Below, one piece after another: positions 7,481 to 12,832 of a stretch of DNA of 20,202 nt (positions are counted from its first letter, which is position 1; the number at the start of each line of letters is the position of its first letter). The DNA comes from a virus, in IMG/VR virus record IMGVR_UViG_3300047564_001160, positions 1 to 20,202 of that record; one strand, 5' to 3'. The notes beneath the pieces were generated by a model. The model was not told the DNA's origin, made no database searches, and was given only the letters and a program-made list of their open reading frames with translations. The position numbers and the translations under genes are program-made.

Positions 7481-7704
7481 TGCTCCCCCTTCGCTCTCAG
7501 GTTTTTATCTATGGTCGCGTCAATACAAGTGCCCTCTAGCTGCGTAAGCTCACCTTCACTCATCTCAGCCCTGTCACGCATCTTCTGCTTTTGATGCCGC
7601 ACTTCCTCCCTGCATTCTTCTTCGCTGATATAGAAGCCGCGTTGCTGCATGAACTCACAATGAGCGTTAATGCAAACCCATAAAACCGGGATGAAGATTG
7701 TCAT
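7477..7704 (-). CDS. Four-cysteine hydrophobic-head small protein (paralog 1)
   Basis: A 75-aa protein with a hydrophobic N-terminus (MTIFIPVLWVCINA), cysteines at 11, 16, 31 and 60, and a helical charged middle (VRHQKQKMRD). It aligns without gaps to the product of 12290-12520 over the first 64 residues, with about two-thirds identity and all four Cys conserved. The hydrophobic head could be a short signal or membrane anchor, in which case the cysteines may form disulfides outside the cytoplasm. Function unknown. AGGGAC precedes the ATG. Confidence 0.65.
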   Translation of the reverse strand: MTIFIPVLWVCINAHCEFMQQRGFYISEEECREEVRHQKQKMRDRAEMSEGELTQLEGTCIDATIDKNLRAKGEQ

Positions 7705-7744
7705 TGTTGTCCCTATATAGTTTTCTTGCTGGTTAATATTTCAG

Positions 7745-7924
7745 TCATTTATTCTTTCCTTGGAGTTTCTTCTGAACATCCAGAACCAGAGCTTTAATCT
7801 GGTCTGGATAGTAATAGTAGATATTCCCGAAATGCTTGAGACCTAATGCCTCAATTTCCTGATCCGTTAACTTTCGCAAGGTTAGCGGCAATTCGCTGCT
7901 GTCGAGCAAGGTTCGTTGGATCAT
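7745..7924 (-). CDS. Small early protein with LTDQE...KLQGKN module (59 aa)
   Basis: Begins with ATG at 7924 (MIQRTLLDSSELPLTL) and contains KLTDQEIEALG followed by a Tyr-rich strand and ends LDVQKKLQGKNK. The C-terminal part is the third copy of the LT-D/E-E module of this operon. The start overlaps the upstream gene by 74 nt in another frame with only a weak ribosome site, so initiation might be at an internal TTG instead; the module itself is convincing. Confidence 0.55.
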   Translation of the reverse strand: MIQRTLLDSSELPLTLRKLTDQEIEALGLKHFGNIYYYYPDQIKALVLDVQKKLQGKNK

Positions 7925-8084
7925 AGTCGGCGAATCCGTCTACGTCACCGCACTCTGGGCATTCTGTAAGCGAATCCCCCGATGCCCAACAGTGTCCTTT
8001 AGGTATCTCATCCCAATCGTCCACAAATCCGCAGAAGCAACATTGTGCCAAATTGCTATCATCAACTACGTTATCGTTAATCAT
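7851..8084 (-). CDS. Zinc-ribbon-like small protein (77 aa)
   Basis: A 77-aa protein with two CxxC pairs, CCFCG (about 15-19) and CPECG (about 42-46), spaced as in a zinc ribbon, in an otherwise acidic protein. The C-terminus is Ala/Asn/Arg-rich. Role unknown; nucleic-acid or protein binding is a reasonable guess for zinc ribbons. AGAGGA precedes the ATG at 8084. The last 74 nt are shared with the next gene in another frame. Confidence 0.65.
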   Translation of the reverse strand: MINDNVVDDSNLAQCCFCGFVDDWDEIPKGHCWASGDSLTECPECGDVDGFADYDPTNLARQQRIAANLAKVNGSGN

Positions 8085-8093
8085 ATTATCCTC

Positions 8094-8423
8094 TTATTGG
8101 GTTGCTCTATCCATACCTCTGTTAGAGGCTTCCTGTGAACGCCAGACATCGATTCTTGCCTGTGCTGCTATTAGTTTCCACCTAAGTGATTCAGCCTTTT
8201 CTACGGCTTTTTTTAGATCATCAAGCACTTCTAAATATTCTGGATGGCTATAGGCTTGGTTTTCCCTATCAGCAATAGTATTGCCTATTGCAGCAGAGAA
8301 CAACATTGCCTTTTTGCTTTTGCGGAATTCTTCTAAGTACGTAACATCAGCTTTCGCTTGAGCATAATGAGTAGAGTGTACGTACAGATAATCAATTGCT
8401 TCGTGAGGATCTATTGAGTTCAT
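8094..8423 (-). CDS. Conserved phage-type helical protein (109 aa)
   Basis: Mostly alpha-helical by composition: an N-terminal helix, AQAKADVTYLEEFRKSKKAM, then a coiled-coil-like VLDDLKKAVEKAESLRWKL segment. Proteins of this shape, often about 100 aa, recur in early operons of phages near replication and recombination genes; I do not know a function. AGGA sits before the ATG, and it is the first gene after the internal promoter at 8459-8486. Confidence 0.6.
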   Translation of the reverse strand: MNSIDPHEAIDYLYVHSTHYAQAKADVTYLEEFRKSKKAMLFSAAIGNTIADRENQAYSHPEYLEVLDDLKKAVEKAESLRWKLIAAQARIDVWRSQEASNRGMDRATQ

Positions 8424-8458
8424 ATTTATTTCCTGTAATATTGTTTTGACGCAAAAGA

Positions 8459-8486
8459 ACTATAGCAGATTATTTTCATCGTGCAA
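8459..8486 (-). promoter_or_regulatory. Sigma70-like internal promoter
   Basis: On the minus strand TTGCAC (8486-8481) and TATAGT (8464-8459) are separated by 16 nt, in the 66-nt gap before the 109-aa gene at 8094-8423. It would give the block of small genes from 8.4 kb downward its own transcription start. Confidence 0.5.
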
Positions 8487-8489
8487 CAA

Positions 8490-8915
8490 TTATTTAGCAG
8501 CGTGTTGCCAGACATAATCAATAGCCTGAGCAAATTGCTTTCTTGTCAACGATAGCTGTAAGTTATCAGTAAGCACCAGCCCATCGCCTACCTGCTTTAG
8601 ATCGCTACCAGACAAACCCCACTTACCGGACTTCTTGTGCCTTTCATCTACCTTTAGCATGGCATCTAGCCCTATCCGTATCTCTTTGGCCTGATCTTCC
8701 TTGCCAGCAGCGTTAGCAGCCACTAACCCAATATTGAGCCTAGCGACTATCGTGTTCCAGCTACCCTCGTCCCCATAGCCCTCTCTCAGCTTCATGAGTT
8801 CAGCATGAGGCGCTAACTGCAATGCTGTTTCTGCTTCCTCTCCATGCCTAATCGTTAGTGGTAGTGTCTTTGGTATGTACTTTCTTGGCTTTCTTGGTTT
8901 TTTATTTGCAGGCAT
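8490..8915 (-). CDS. Unknown early protein (141 aa)
   Basis: Starts MPANKKPRKPRKYIPKT, a very basic N-terminus, followed by a helical protein with HAELMKLREGYGDEGSWN, IVARLNIGLVAANAAG and a C-terminal helix (KQFAQAIDYVWQHAAK). Similar basic-then-helical proteins are frequent between nuclease and helicase genes in phages, without known role. An in-frame ATG lies 10 codons earlier (8945), but 8915 leaves only a 14-nt overlap with the nuclease gene; neither has a strong ribosome site. Confidence 0.6.
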   Translation of the reverse strand: MPANKKPRKPRKYIPKTLPLTIRHGEEAETALQLAPHAELMKLREGYGDEGSWNTIVARLNIGLVAANAAGKEDQAKEIRIGLDAMLKVDERHKKSGKWGLSGSDLKQVGDGLVLTDNLQLSLTRKQFAQAIDYVWQHAAK

Positions 8916-9186
8916 TTTTAACCGCTTCAATTGCGTCTTTTGCATTATTTACAACAGCTACTTGACCTCGCCATCCAGCGTGCCAGATCACCTGCTGAGG
9001 CGTTAGCTTCCCGTCTCCGTCCTTGAGTTCTAGCAGGACGTTATAGCGTTTCCCATTAACGCTATGACCTATCAGTAAGTCTGGACAACCTTCCCCTACC
9101 TTATGCAAGTGCTGAACTACAAAACCCTCGGCTCTTAATGCAGCCACAATAGCTTTCTGGTTCCCGTCTACCCTGTAAGCTCTCAA
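8902..9186 (-). CDS. VRR-NUC-like PD-(D/E)xK nuclease
   Basis: A 94-aa minimal nuclease. Visible motifs: GCPDLLIG (about 33-40) supplying the catalytic Asp, LLELKDG (51-57) with the E-x-K pair, then LTPQQVIWHAGWRGQVAVV, which matches small phage VRR-NUC proteins. Likely acts on branched DNA during replication or recombination, by family analogy. The start is TTG at 9186: AAGGAG is 7 nt upstream and TTGA overlaps the preceding stop; the earlier TTG at 9192 would be only 1 nt from the ribosome site. Confidence 0.78.
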   Translation of the reverse strand: MRAYRVDGNQKAIVAALRAEGFVVQHLHKVGEGCPDLLIGHSVNGKRYNVLLELKDGDGKLTPQQVIWHAGWRGQVAVVNNAKDAIEAVKNACK

Positions 9187-9428
9187 CGCCAATCTCCTTT
9201 AATGCCTCTATTACCTTTAGCCCACTGTTCTTTGCAGTCGCGTTCTAACTTTGTAGCTACAACGTCACCACGTTTTTGTCGTACTAATTGCAGATAACTC
9301 ACTGCCTTGTCGCGATTTTCTGCTCTCCACCTAAGTACCTGCCTAACCTCACACTGGTGTCTGTATTCCTCAGATGAATGAAAATTCATTGAAAATTCAT
9401 GCAGCTTTGAATCTTCCTCTGTTGTCAT
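9183..9428 (-). CDS. Small conserved phage protein (81 aa)
   Basis: A charged protein with MNFHSSEEYRHQCEVRQVLR followed by SYLQLVRQKRGD and a KEQWAKGNR tail. This EYRH-C-EVR arrangement is known from small phage proteins next to DnaB-like helicases, without function. Three starts are possible: 9515, 9428 and 9389. The ATG at 9428 is used here (32-nt overlap with the helicase gene); 9389 would give the product beginning MNFHSSEEY and no overlap. Neither has a good ribosome site. Confidence 0.6.
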   Translation of the reverse strand: MTTEEDSKLHEFSMNFHSSEEYRHQCEVRQVLRWRAENRDKAVSYLQLVRQKRGDVVATKLERDCKEQWAKGNRGIKGDWR

Positions 9429-10347
9429 AGTCACTCGGCTGACCCTCAAATCTCTCAATGAACTGGCTAGAATCCCTGTGGAACCAGAATGGATACCAGT
9501 CCGTACTTTCCCCATTACGCTGCTTCTCGTTCATCAAAATCATATCTGGACTCTGAGGATCAATCTCCTGACCCTTCTGAATATCGTTCTCTTTCTTTTT
9601 GTTGCGCCACACAATAAACACGTTGTCTACCTGATCCGTAATTGAAGACGAGCCTCGCAGGTCATTCTTGTTCGGCATCAGCTCATCCGACTGAAGCTTG
9701 CGAATATGGTGAATCAGGTGGATATGGCAGTCGTGATCCCTAGCCAAAGCAGTCATCTCGTCTACAAACTTCTTCTGTCCGTTGTAGTCATCCTCCCCGG
9801 CAACTACCTTCATCAAGCTGTCCACAAAGAAGTGCTGCACCCCTAGTTCTACGGCGCAATATCTTGCCACTGAGATAATCTGTTCCGCAGACGTAGTTCC
9901 TTGCTGGTCATAGAACCAAAGATTACCCTGAGCAAAAACCTTAAAACGGGCGTATAAGGCGCGTTTGTAGGGTTCCCCTTGTCTGGATGCCTCCCAGTCG
10001 ATATTTTCGCCTGCAAACTGCCTTAAAAGCCGTTTAATCGATACTCTAGGTTTCATCTCAAAGCTGGCAATACAGCATTTCTGCTCAGACTTGATTAAAC
10101 CCAGGGCAACCTGACCTGTCAGCAGTGACTTACCGCCACCATTGGAACCAGCCCAAACCGTTACCTCACCCGGCCTGAATGCAAACGACTTTGTGGCCTC
10201 CCAGACCATAGGCACAGACCGATCCACTAGCGGGTTATCAATCTGGTCTTCAAGCTCGTCAATCCAGACTGAAGCGTCTTTGACTAAGTACTGGTGGTCT
10301 GTAGCGTGTAGGTATGCAGAGAAGTCAATATTGTCAGCAATAAACAT
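9397..10347 (-). CDS. Replicative DNA helicase, DnaB/RecA-fold
   Basis: A 316-aa hexameric-helicase core that would unwind DNA 5' to 3' at the phage fork. Motifs: Walker A GSNGGGKS (67-74), FEM with the catalytic Glu (about 96-98), Walker B HFFVDS (172-177), IHLIHHIRK (209-217) and DLRGSSSITDQVDNV (229-243) with the arginine-finger region. There is no primase or DnaB N-terminal domain, so it is helicase-only. The ATG at 10347 is chosen over 10383 because it forms a TAATG overlap with the preceding gene. With the initiator upstream it forms the replication module. Confidence 0.88.
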   Translation of the reverse strand: MFIADNIDFSAYLHATDHQYLVKDASVWIDELEDQIDNPLVDRSVPMVWEATKSFAFRPGEVTVWAGSNGGGKSLLTGQVALGLIKSEQKCCIASFEMKPRVSIKRLLRQFAGENIDWEASRQGEPYKRALYARFKVFAQGNLWFYDQQGTTSAEQIISVARYCAVELGVQHFFVDSLMKVVAGEDDYNGQKKFVDEMTALARDHDCHIHLIHHIRKLQSDELMPNKNDLRGSSSITDQVDNVFIVWRNKKKENDIQKGQEIDPQSPDMILMNEKQRNGESTDWYPFWFHRDSSQFIERFEGQPSDYDNRGRFKAA

Positions 10348-10568
10348 TATTGTTCTCTCGCTTTCATCATGGCATCTGCCCACCCATAAGCAGATTTTTC
10401 AATCCAACCACCAAATGCCCCACCCTCTTTGAGAATTTGGTTTGATAGTTTCGGGTTTGCAAGCAATCCCTGAATTGCCTTAGCTGCAAAGTAATCGCGC
10501 AAGTCCATACCATGTTCATAATGGCTTGATGATATTGGAAATGCTTTTTCATTCTGGGACATAGTCAT
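10347..10568 (-). CDS. Small conserved phage protein (GMDLRDYFAAKAI family)
   Basis: About 73 aa, with HYEHGMDLRDYFAAKAIQGL and a C-terminal AYGWADAMMKARE. This is a well-known short family in early regions of many phages; no function is established. The start region has ATG ATG ACT ATG; AGAGGA lies 5 nt before the second ATG (10568), which is used here, though 10571 or 10562 cannot be excluded. It overlaps the end of the upstream gene by about 20 nt. Confidence 0.65.
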   Translation of the reverse strand: MTMSQNEKAFPISSSHYEHGMDLRDYFAAKAIQGLLANPKLSNQILKEGGAFGGWIEKSAYGWADAMMKAREQ

Positions 10569-10890
10569 CATATTCCTCTTGGTTATTTATTAATATTTGT
10601 ACACACACTGTGTGTACACGTAACGCCTTAGCTGCCAGAAATGCGTTATGCAGTGCCTTGACCTTCTGGTACGGCTCACGGGTTGTTATGTGTACTGGTA
10701 AGCCTACAGCAAACCTGAGATCCAGAGCATTGATATTTTCTATCGGCAATATTTCCACATCAGCAAACTCTATCGTATGACGATGCCAGCTAGCCCATGA
10801 TTTAGTTTTATCTTCACCGTAGTGGACAAAGATAGCTTTAGGAGCAACCCTATCAAGACGCATCTTGATAATCTCTTGGTGGCCTTTCAT
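10549..10890 (-). CDS. Unknown early protein (113 aa)
   Basis: Contains VAPKAIFVHYGE, then IEFADVEILPIENINALDLRF (alternating beta-like) and VGLPVHITTREPYQKVKAL. Not recognised; the fold may be alpha/beta. The ATG at 10890 overlaps the initiator stop (ATGA), placing it in the replication operon between initiator and helicase. A loader or accessory role is possible from position only. Confidence 0.55.
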   Translation of the reverse strand: MKGHQEIIKMRLDRVAPKAIFVHYGEDKTKSWASWHRHTIEFADVEILPIENINALDLRFAVGLPVHITTREPYQKVKALHNAFLAAKALRVHTVCVQILINNQEEYDDYVPE

Positions 10891-11504
10891 TTGATTCTAA
10901 GTTTCCACTCAGGAATATTGTTCTCAGGTTTTGCTTTAACCCAATCAGCCTCAAAGCCTTGCCAGTTCCTAACGCACATTAGTTCCATCGCAGACTCTAA
11001 ACTGATACCAGCCTTTGATGATTCGTTCCTAATACGTTTTATTACTGTTTCGGTAATAAGTGCTTTTTTAGCTTTCCTATGCTTAACCCAGTCTGACCAA
11101 ACAGTTTCAGTAACGTCATCAGGTTTTTTGATAGCAAGTTTTAAAGTCTTCTCTGTCTCTCTCTCTCCCTCTCTCTCTGTCTCTGGGATAGCAGCCTGCA
11201 AGCAAGGTGCTAGCATAGTGCTAGCGTCAACAAAAAAGCCTTTATCAATCAAAGGCTTAAGTCCTGCTTCAATATCTTTGCTAGCAATATGCAAGCGAAA
11301 TGCTAGCTCATCGATAGCAGCATCAAAACTACCATCTTTAGACTCACTTGCTAGCAACCAAAGTAGTGGTGCTAGCGCCTTGCTAGCTATTGGTAAATTA
11401 GCAAAAACTCTGTCATTCAGAATATCTCGATGCAATTTAATCCAAGGTGGACAACGATCCTTGTAGTGTTGGAACTTATCCCAGTTTTTAGGCTTCAGAA
11501 TCAT
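10887..11504 (-). CDS. Replication initiation protein, lambda O/DnaT-like
   Basis: About 205 aa. The N-terminal ~100 residues (PPWIKLHRDIL...FANLPIASKALAPLLWLLAS) look like the winged-helix origin-binding part of phage initiators. A Glu/Arg-rich linker (ETEREGERETEK) joins it to a C-terminal helical part (VWSDWVKHRKAKKA...MCVRNWQGFEADW) of the kind that contacts the helicase or its loader. The coding DNA of the N-domain holds seven GCTAGC copies, as lambda O carries its own origin repeats. GGAGG is 6 nt before the ATG at 11504; ATG at 11507 is the alternative. Confidence 0.75.
   Translation of the reverse strand: MILKPKNWDKFQHYKDRCPPWIKLHRDILNDRVFANLPIASKALAPLLWLLASESKDGSFDAAIDELAFRLHIASKDIEAGLKPLIDKGFFVDASTMLAPCLQAAIPETEREGERETEKTLKLAIKKPDDVTETVWSDWVKHRKAKKALITETVIKRIRNESSKAGISLESAMELMCVRNWQGFEADWVKAKPENNIPEWKLRIK
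11147..11184. repeat. CT/GA microsatellite-like tract
   Basis: A 38-nt polypyrimidine run on the plus strand, interrupted by only two G residues (11155 and 11179), mostly TC dinucleotides. It encodes the Glu/Arg-rich linker of the initiator on the minus strand and abuts the GCTAGC cluster. Confidence 0.85.
11209..11387. other. Candidate replication origin: cluster of seven GCTAGC palindromes
   Basis: GCTAGC occurs at 11209, 11220, 11280, 11302, 11350, 11371 and 11382, seven times in 179 nt, against only about four elsewhere in the window. Intervals are 11, 60, 22, 48, 21 and 11 nt, so close neighbours are about one or two helical turns apart. Near-copies (for example GCAAGC at 11291) add to the pattern. 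It lies in the initiator gene, followed by A+T-rich DNA and a polypyrimidine tract, matching the layout of the lambda origin. Functional origin status is inferred. Confidence 0.6.
11236..11258. repeat. Perfect 8-bp inverted repeat inside the GCTAGC cluster
   Basis: AAGCCTTT (11236-11243) and AAAGGCTT (11251-11258) flank a 7-nt loop. On the minus strand the second arm runs into a six-T tract, giving a weak terminator-like shape within the initiator coding region. Confidence 0.6.
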
Positions 11505-11727
11505 CATCAGCCTCCACCTCTATACCGTCATTCCATGCGTTAGCGATGTCAAGATAATGCTTATCAACCCACCTTCCAATTATGCGGAACTGCTCAAGCG
11601 TTAAATACACAAAAATTGGCTCACCAATAATTTCATCGTACTGCTCAATACAAATCTTTCCAGAATCGGTCACATCAACATTAACTGATGCCACACCTTT
11701 TATGACTAAATTCATAGCTTTTTCCAT
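11488..11727 (-). CDS. Unknown small protein ahead of the replication initiator (79 aa)
   Basis: The product contains MNLVIKGVASVNVDVT, then CIEQYDEIIGEPIFVYLTLEQF and an acidic tail (EVEADDDSEA). Not recognised; beta-rich first half. The frame extends to 11757, but the ATG at 11727 directly follows the T tract of a terminator hairpin and has AGGG 8 nt upstream inside that hairpin; ATG 11715 is an alternative. The last 17 nt overlap the initiator gene. Expression is probably controlled by the structured leader RNA upstream. Confidence 0.55.
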   Translation of the reverse strand: MEKAMNLVIKGVASVNVDVTDSGKICIEQYDEIIGEPIFVYLTLEQFRIIGRWVDKHYLDIANAWNDGIEVEADDDSEA

Positions 11728-11751
11728 AAAAAAAGCCCTAGGAGAGACTCT
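11728..11751 (-). terminator. Terminator 3' half: stem arm plus seven-T tract
   Basis: The arm 11751-11733 pairs with 11808-11790 over 19 positions (one A-C mismatch, one G-U pair) and is followed by seven T residues (11734-11728) on the minus strand. The hairpin also buries the AGGG that serves the downstream ATG at 11727. Confidence 0.7.
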
Positions 11752-11832
11752 CACCAATTAAGGTGTTGGCAGACTGGCGGGTAACCAGCAGAGTCCCTTC
11801 TAGGGCTTACCCATAAACGCGCTGCCAAGCAC
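11728..11832 (-). ncRNA. Structured small RNA or attenuator leader (about 105 nt)
   Basis: Lies between a promoter (11839-11867) and the gene at 11488-11727. Fold one: a 19-position outer stem (11808-11790 with 11751-11733) closes two hairpins, CTGG/CCAG (11788-11774) and CACC/GGTG (11765-11752), and ends in seven Us. Fold two, excluding the first: TTGGCAG (11828-11822) pairs with CTGCCAA (11772-11766), and GGGTAA (11812-11807) with TTACCC (11784-11779). Two exclusive folds around a terminator are the mark of attenuators or riboswitch-like leaders; a free small RNA is equally possible. No family is recognised. Confidence 0.6.
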
Positions 11833-11838
11833 GTGATA

Positions 11839-11867
11839 ACTATACTTTAACTCCCCTAAGCTGACAA
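11839..11867 (-). promoter_or_regulatory. Strong sigma70-like promoter for the structured RNA
   Basis: On the minus strand TTGTCA (11867-11862), a 17-nt spacer and TATAGT (11844-11839) match the consensus at 5/6 and 5/6. Transcription would start near 11832, immediately ahead of the folded RNA. It overlaps the end of the zinc-ribbon frame at 11840-12001. Confidence 0.65.
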
Positions 11868-12001
11868 GTCCTGCAAACATTAGCATTTTTAAACTGAATA
11901 CTACTTCTAGAGCGTCTGCAACCGGGACATACTTTCAACCCGTAAAAATTAGTACTTTTCGGCAAGTCTGCTTGTACAGGTGTAGAAGGATCTGGTTTCA
12001 A
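11840..12001 (-). CDS. Possible zinc-ribbon protein, non-ATG start or frameshift product (53 aa)
   Basis: An open frame with VCPGCRRSRSS...NVCRTCQLRG, i.e. C-x2-C-x15-C-x2-C, a convincing small zinc ribbon, ending at TAG 11840. There is no ATG; a TTG at 12001 (product beginning MKPDPSTPVQADLPK) is used here, without a clear ribosome site. The frame stays open upstream to about 12085, in +1 relation to the overlapping gene 11949-12293, so it could instead be reached by a frameshift from that gene, or an assembly indel may separate them. Translation start is uncertain; the Cys pattern is the main support. Confidence 0.45.
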   Translation of the reverse strand: MKPDPSTPVQADLPKSTNFYGLKVCPGCRRSRSSIQFKNANVCRTCQLRGVKV

Positions 12002-12293
12002 TTGTTTGATTTCTAGGCGATAACTTAGGTAAAAACGTTGATAACGGCTTAAATTTTGGTTGGTACTTAGGAGGAACTACCTGCATTACCGTAGCCTCTT
12101 TAGCTGGCTGTCCAACAGGGAAGTATACATTACCTATAAGCCGAAGTTTCTGGTAATTAACTAAATCCTGCAATGCTGCTCTTAATTCGTAATCTCGCTC
12201 GTACTTAAACATTCCGAAGTTCATTAGTAGAGCATCAGCAGTCATCCCGCCATGTTTATGGAACACTTCTAGGATTTTCTCTCTACGAGTCAT
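11949..12293 (-). CDS. Winged-helix-like small protein (114 aa)
   Basis: The first 60 residues (MTRREKILEVFHKHGGMTAD...YERDYELRAALQDLVNYQKLRLIGNVYF) have the helix-turn-helix plus wing pattern of small phage DNA-binding proteins. The rest is a Pro/Lys-rich extension (VVPPKYQPKFKPLSTF) ending RSFYTCTSRLAEKY. A regulatory role is inferred. The ATG overlaps the preceding stop (ATGA). The last ~50 codons overlap an alternative frame that encodes a zinc ribbon. Confidence 0.6.
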   Translation of the reverse strand: MTRREKILEVFHKHGGMTADALLMNFGMFKYERDYELRAALQDLVNYQKLRLIGNVYFPVGQPAKEATVMQVVPPKYQPKFKPLSTFLPKLSPRNQTIETRSFYTCTSRLAEKY

Positions 12294-12520
12294 TGTTTTT
12301 CTCCTGTATTTTGTGGCATTCGTTTAACAGTTGCGTCTATGCAAGTCCCTTCCAGTACCGTAATTTCTGTTTTAGCTTCACCAGCCATATCACGCATCTT
12401 TTGTTTCTGCTGACGTACAGCGTCCGTACACTCAGCCTCTACAATGAAATATTTGCTTTGCTGCATGAACTCACAGTTAGCGTTAATACAAATCCACAGC
12501 ACTGGAATAAAAATTGTCAT
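12290..12520 (-). CDS. Four-cysteine hydrophobic-head small protein (paralog 2)
   Basis: A 76-aa paralog of the product of 7477-7704: same hydrophobic head (MTIFIPVLWICINA), cysteines at 11, 16, 31 and 60, and QQKQKMRD and LEGTCIDAT conserved, aligned without gaps over 64 residues. Function unknown; the head may be a signal or anchor. Coupled by ATGA overlaps to the membrane protein before it and the winged-helix protein after it. Confidence 0.65.
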   Translation of the reverse strand: MTIFIPVLWICINANCEFMQQSKYFIVEAECTDAVRQQKQKMRDMAGEAKTEITVLEGTCIDATVKRMPQNTGEKQ

Positions 12521-12702
12521 AACTTATGTCCCCTAATCAGCCTACATTTCTCACGATCCTGCTGACTAAAGTCTGGGCTAATCTCAGCAAAAGCACAATG
12601 AGACTGCTTAAATCCACGTTCATGAGCCTTCAGACTCCAGTAGATAGCAAATGCGCCACAAGTAAATACAAATGTCAAAATTGCAATTTCAGCAACTTTC
12701 AT
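12517..12702 (-). CDS. Small single-pass membrane protein (61 aa)
   Basis: Starts MKVAEIAILTFVFTCGAFAIYW, one transmembrane segment, followed by a basic then Cys-containing soluble tail (SHCAFAEI...REKCRLIRG). First gene of the left operon. An in-frame TTG lies 4 codons earlier, but GGAGG is 5 nt before the ATG at 12702. Unknown function; early phage membrane peptides often target host processes, which is only a guess here. Confidence 0.65.
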   Translation of the reverse strand: MKVAEIAILTFVFTCGAFAIYWSLKAHERGFKQSHCAFAEISPDFSQQDREKCRLIRGHKL

Positions 12703-12715
12703 AGTTTCCTCCAAT

Positions 12716-12760
12716 TTTCCGAAAACTCATGGCCTAAAACAGGTATCGAGTTTGCGGAAA
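12716..12760. repeat. 13-bp inverted repeat, operator or leader hairpin
   Basis: TTTCCGAAAACTC (12716-12728) faces GAGTTTGCGGAAA (12748-12760), 12 of 13 positions complementary, 19-nt loop. It touches the -10 element of the leftward promoter and covers the start of that transcript, so it could be an operator for a dimeric repressor or an RNA hairpin in the leader. Confidence 0.65.
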
Positions 12761-12788
12761 TAGTGCTGCTTTGACGCAATTCTGTCAA
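12760..12788 (-). promoter_or_regulatory. Leftward early promoter candidate
   Basis: TTGACA (12788-12783) and CACTAT (12765-12760) on the minus strand with 17-nt spacing; perfect -35, weak -10. Would drive the operon from 12702 leftward and faces away from the rightward promoter. Confidence 0.5.
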
Positions 12789-12832
12789 TAGAATTTCCAA
12801 ATAGGAATATTGCATACGATTAGAATTATTCA

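Noticed and set aside
11209-11387. CRISPR array
   Set aside because: Repeats are 6 nt palindromes with irregular short gaps inside a coding gene.
10822-11466. Plus-strand 214-codon frame
   Set aside because: Antisense shadow of the initiator gene; the Ser/Leu-rich composition comes from complementing it.
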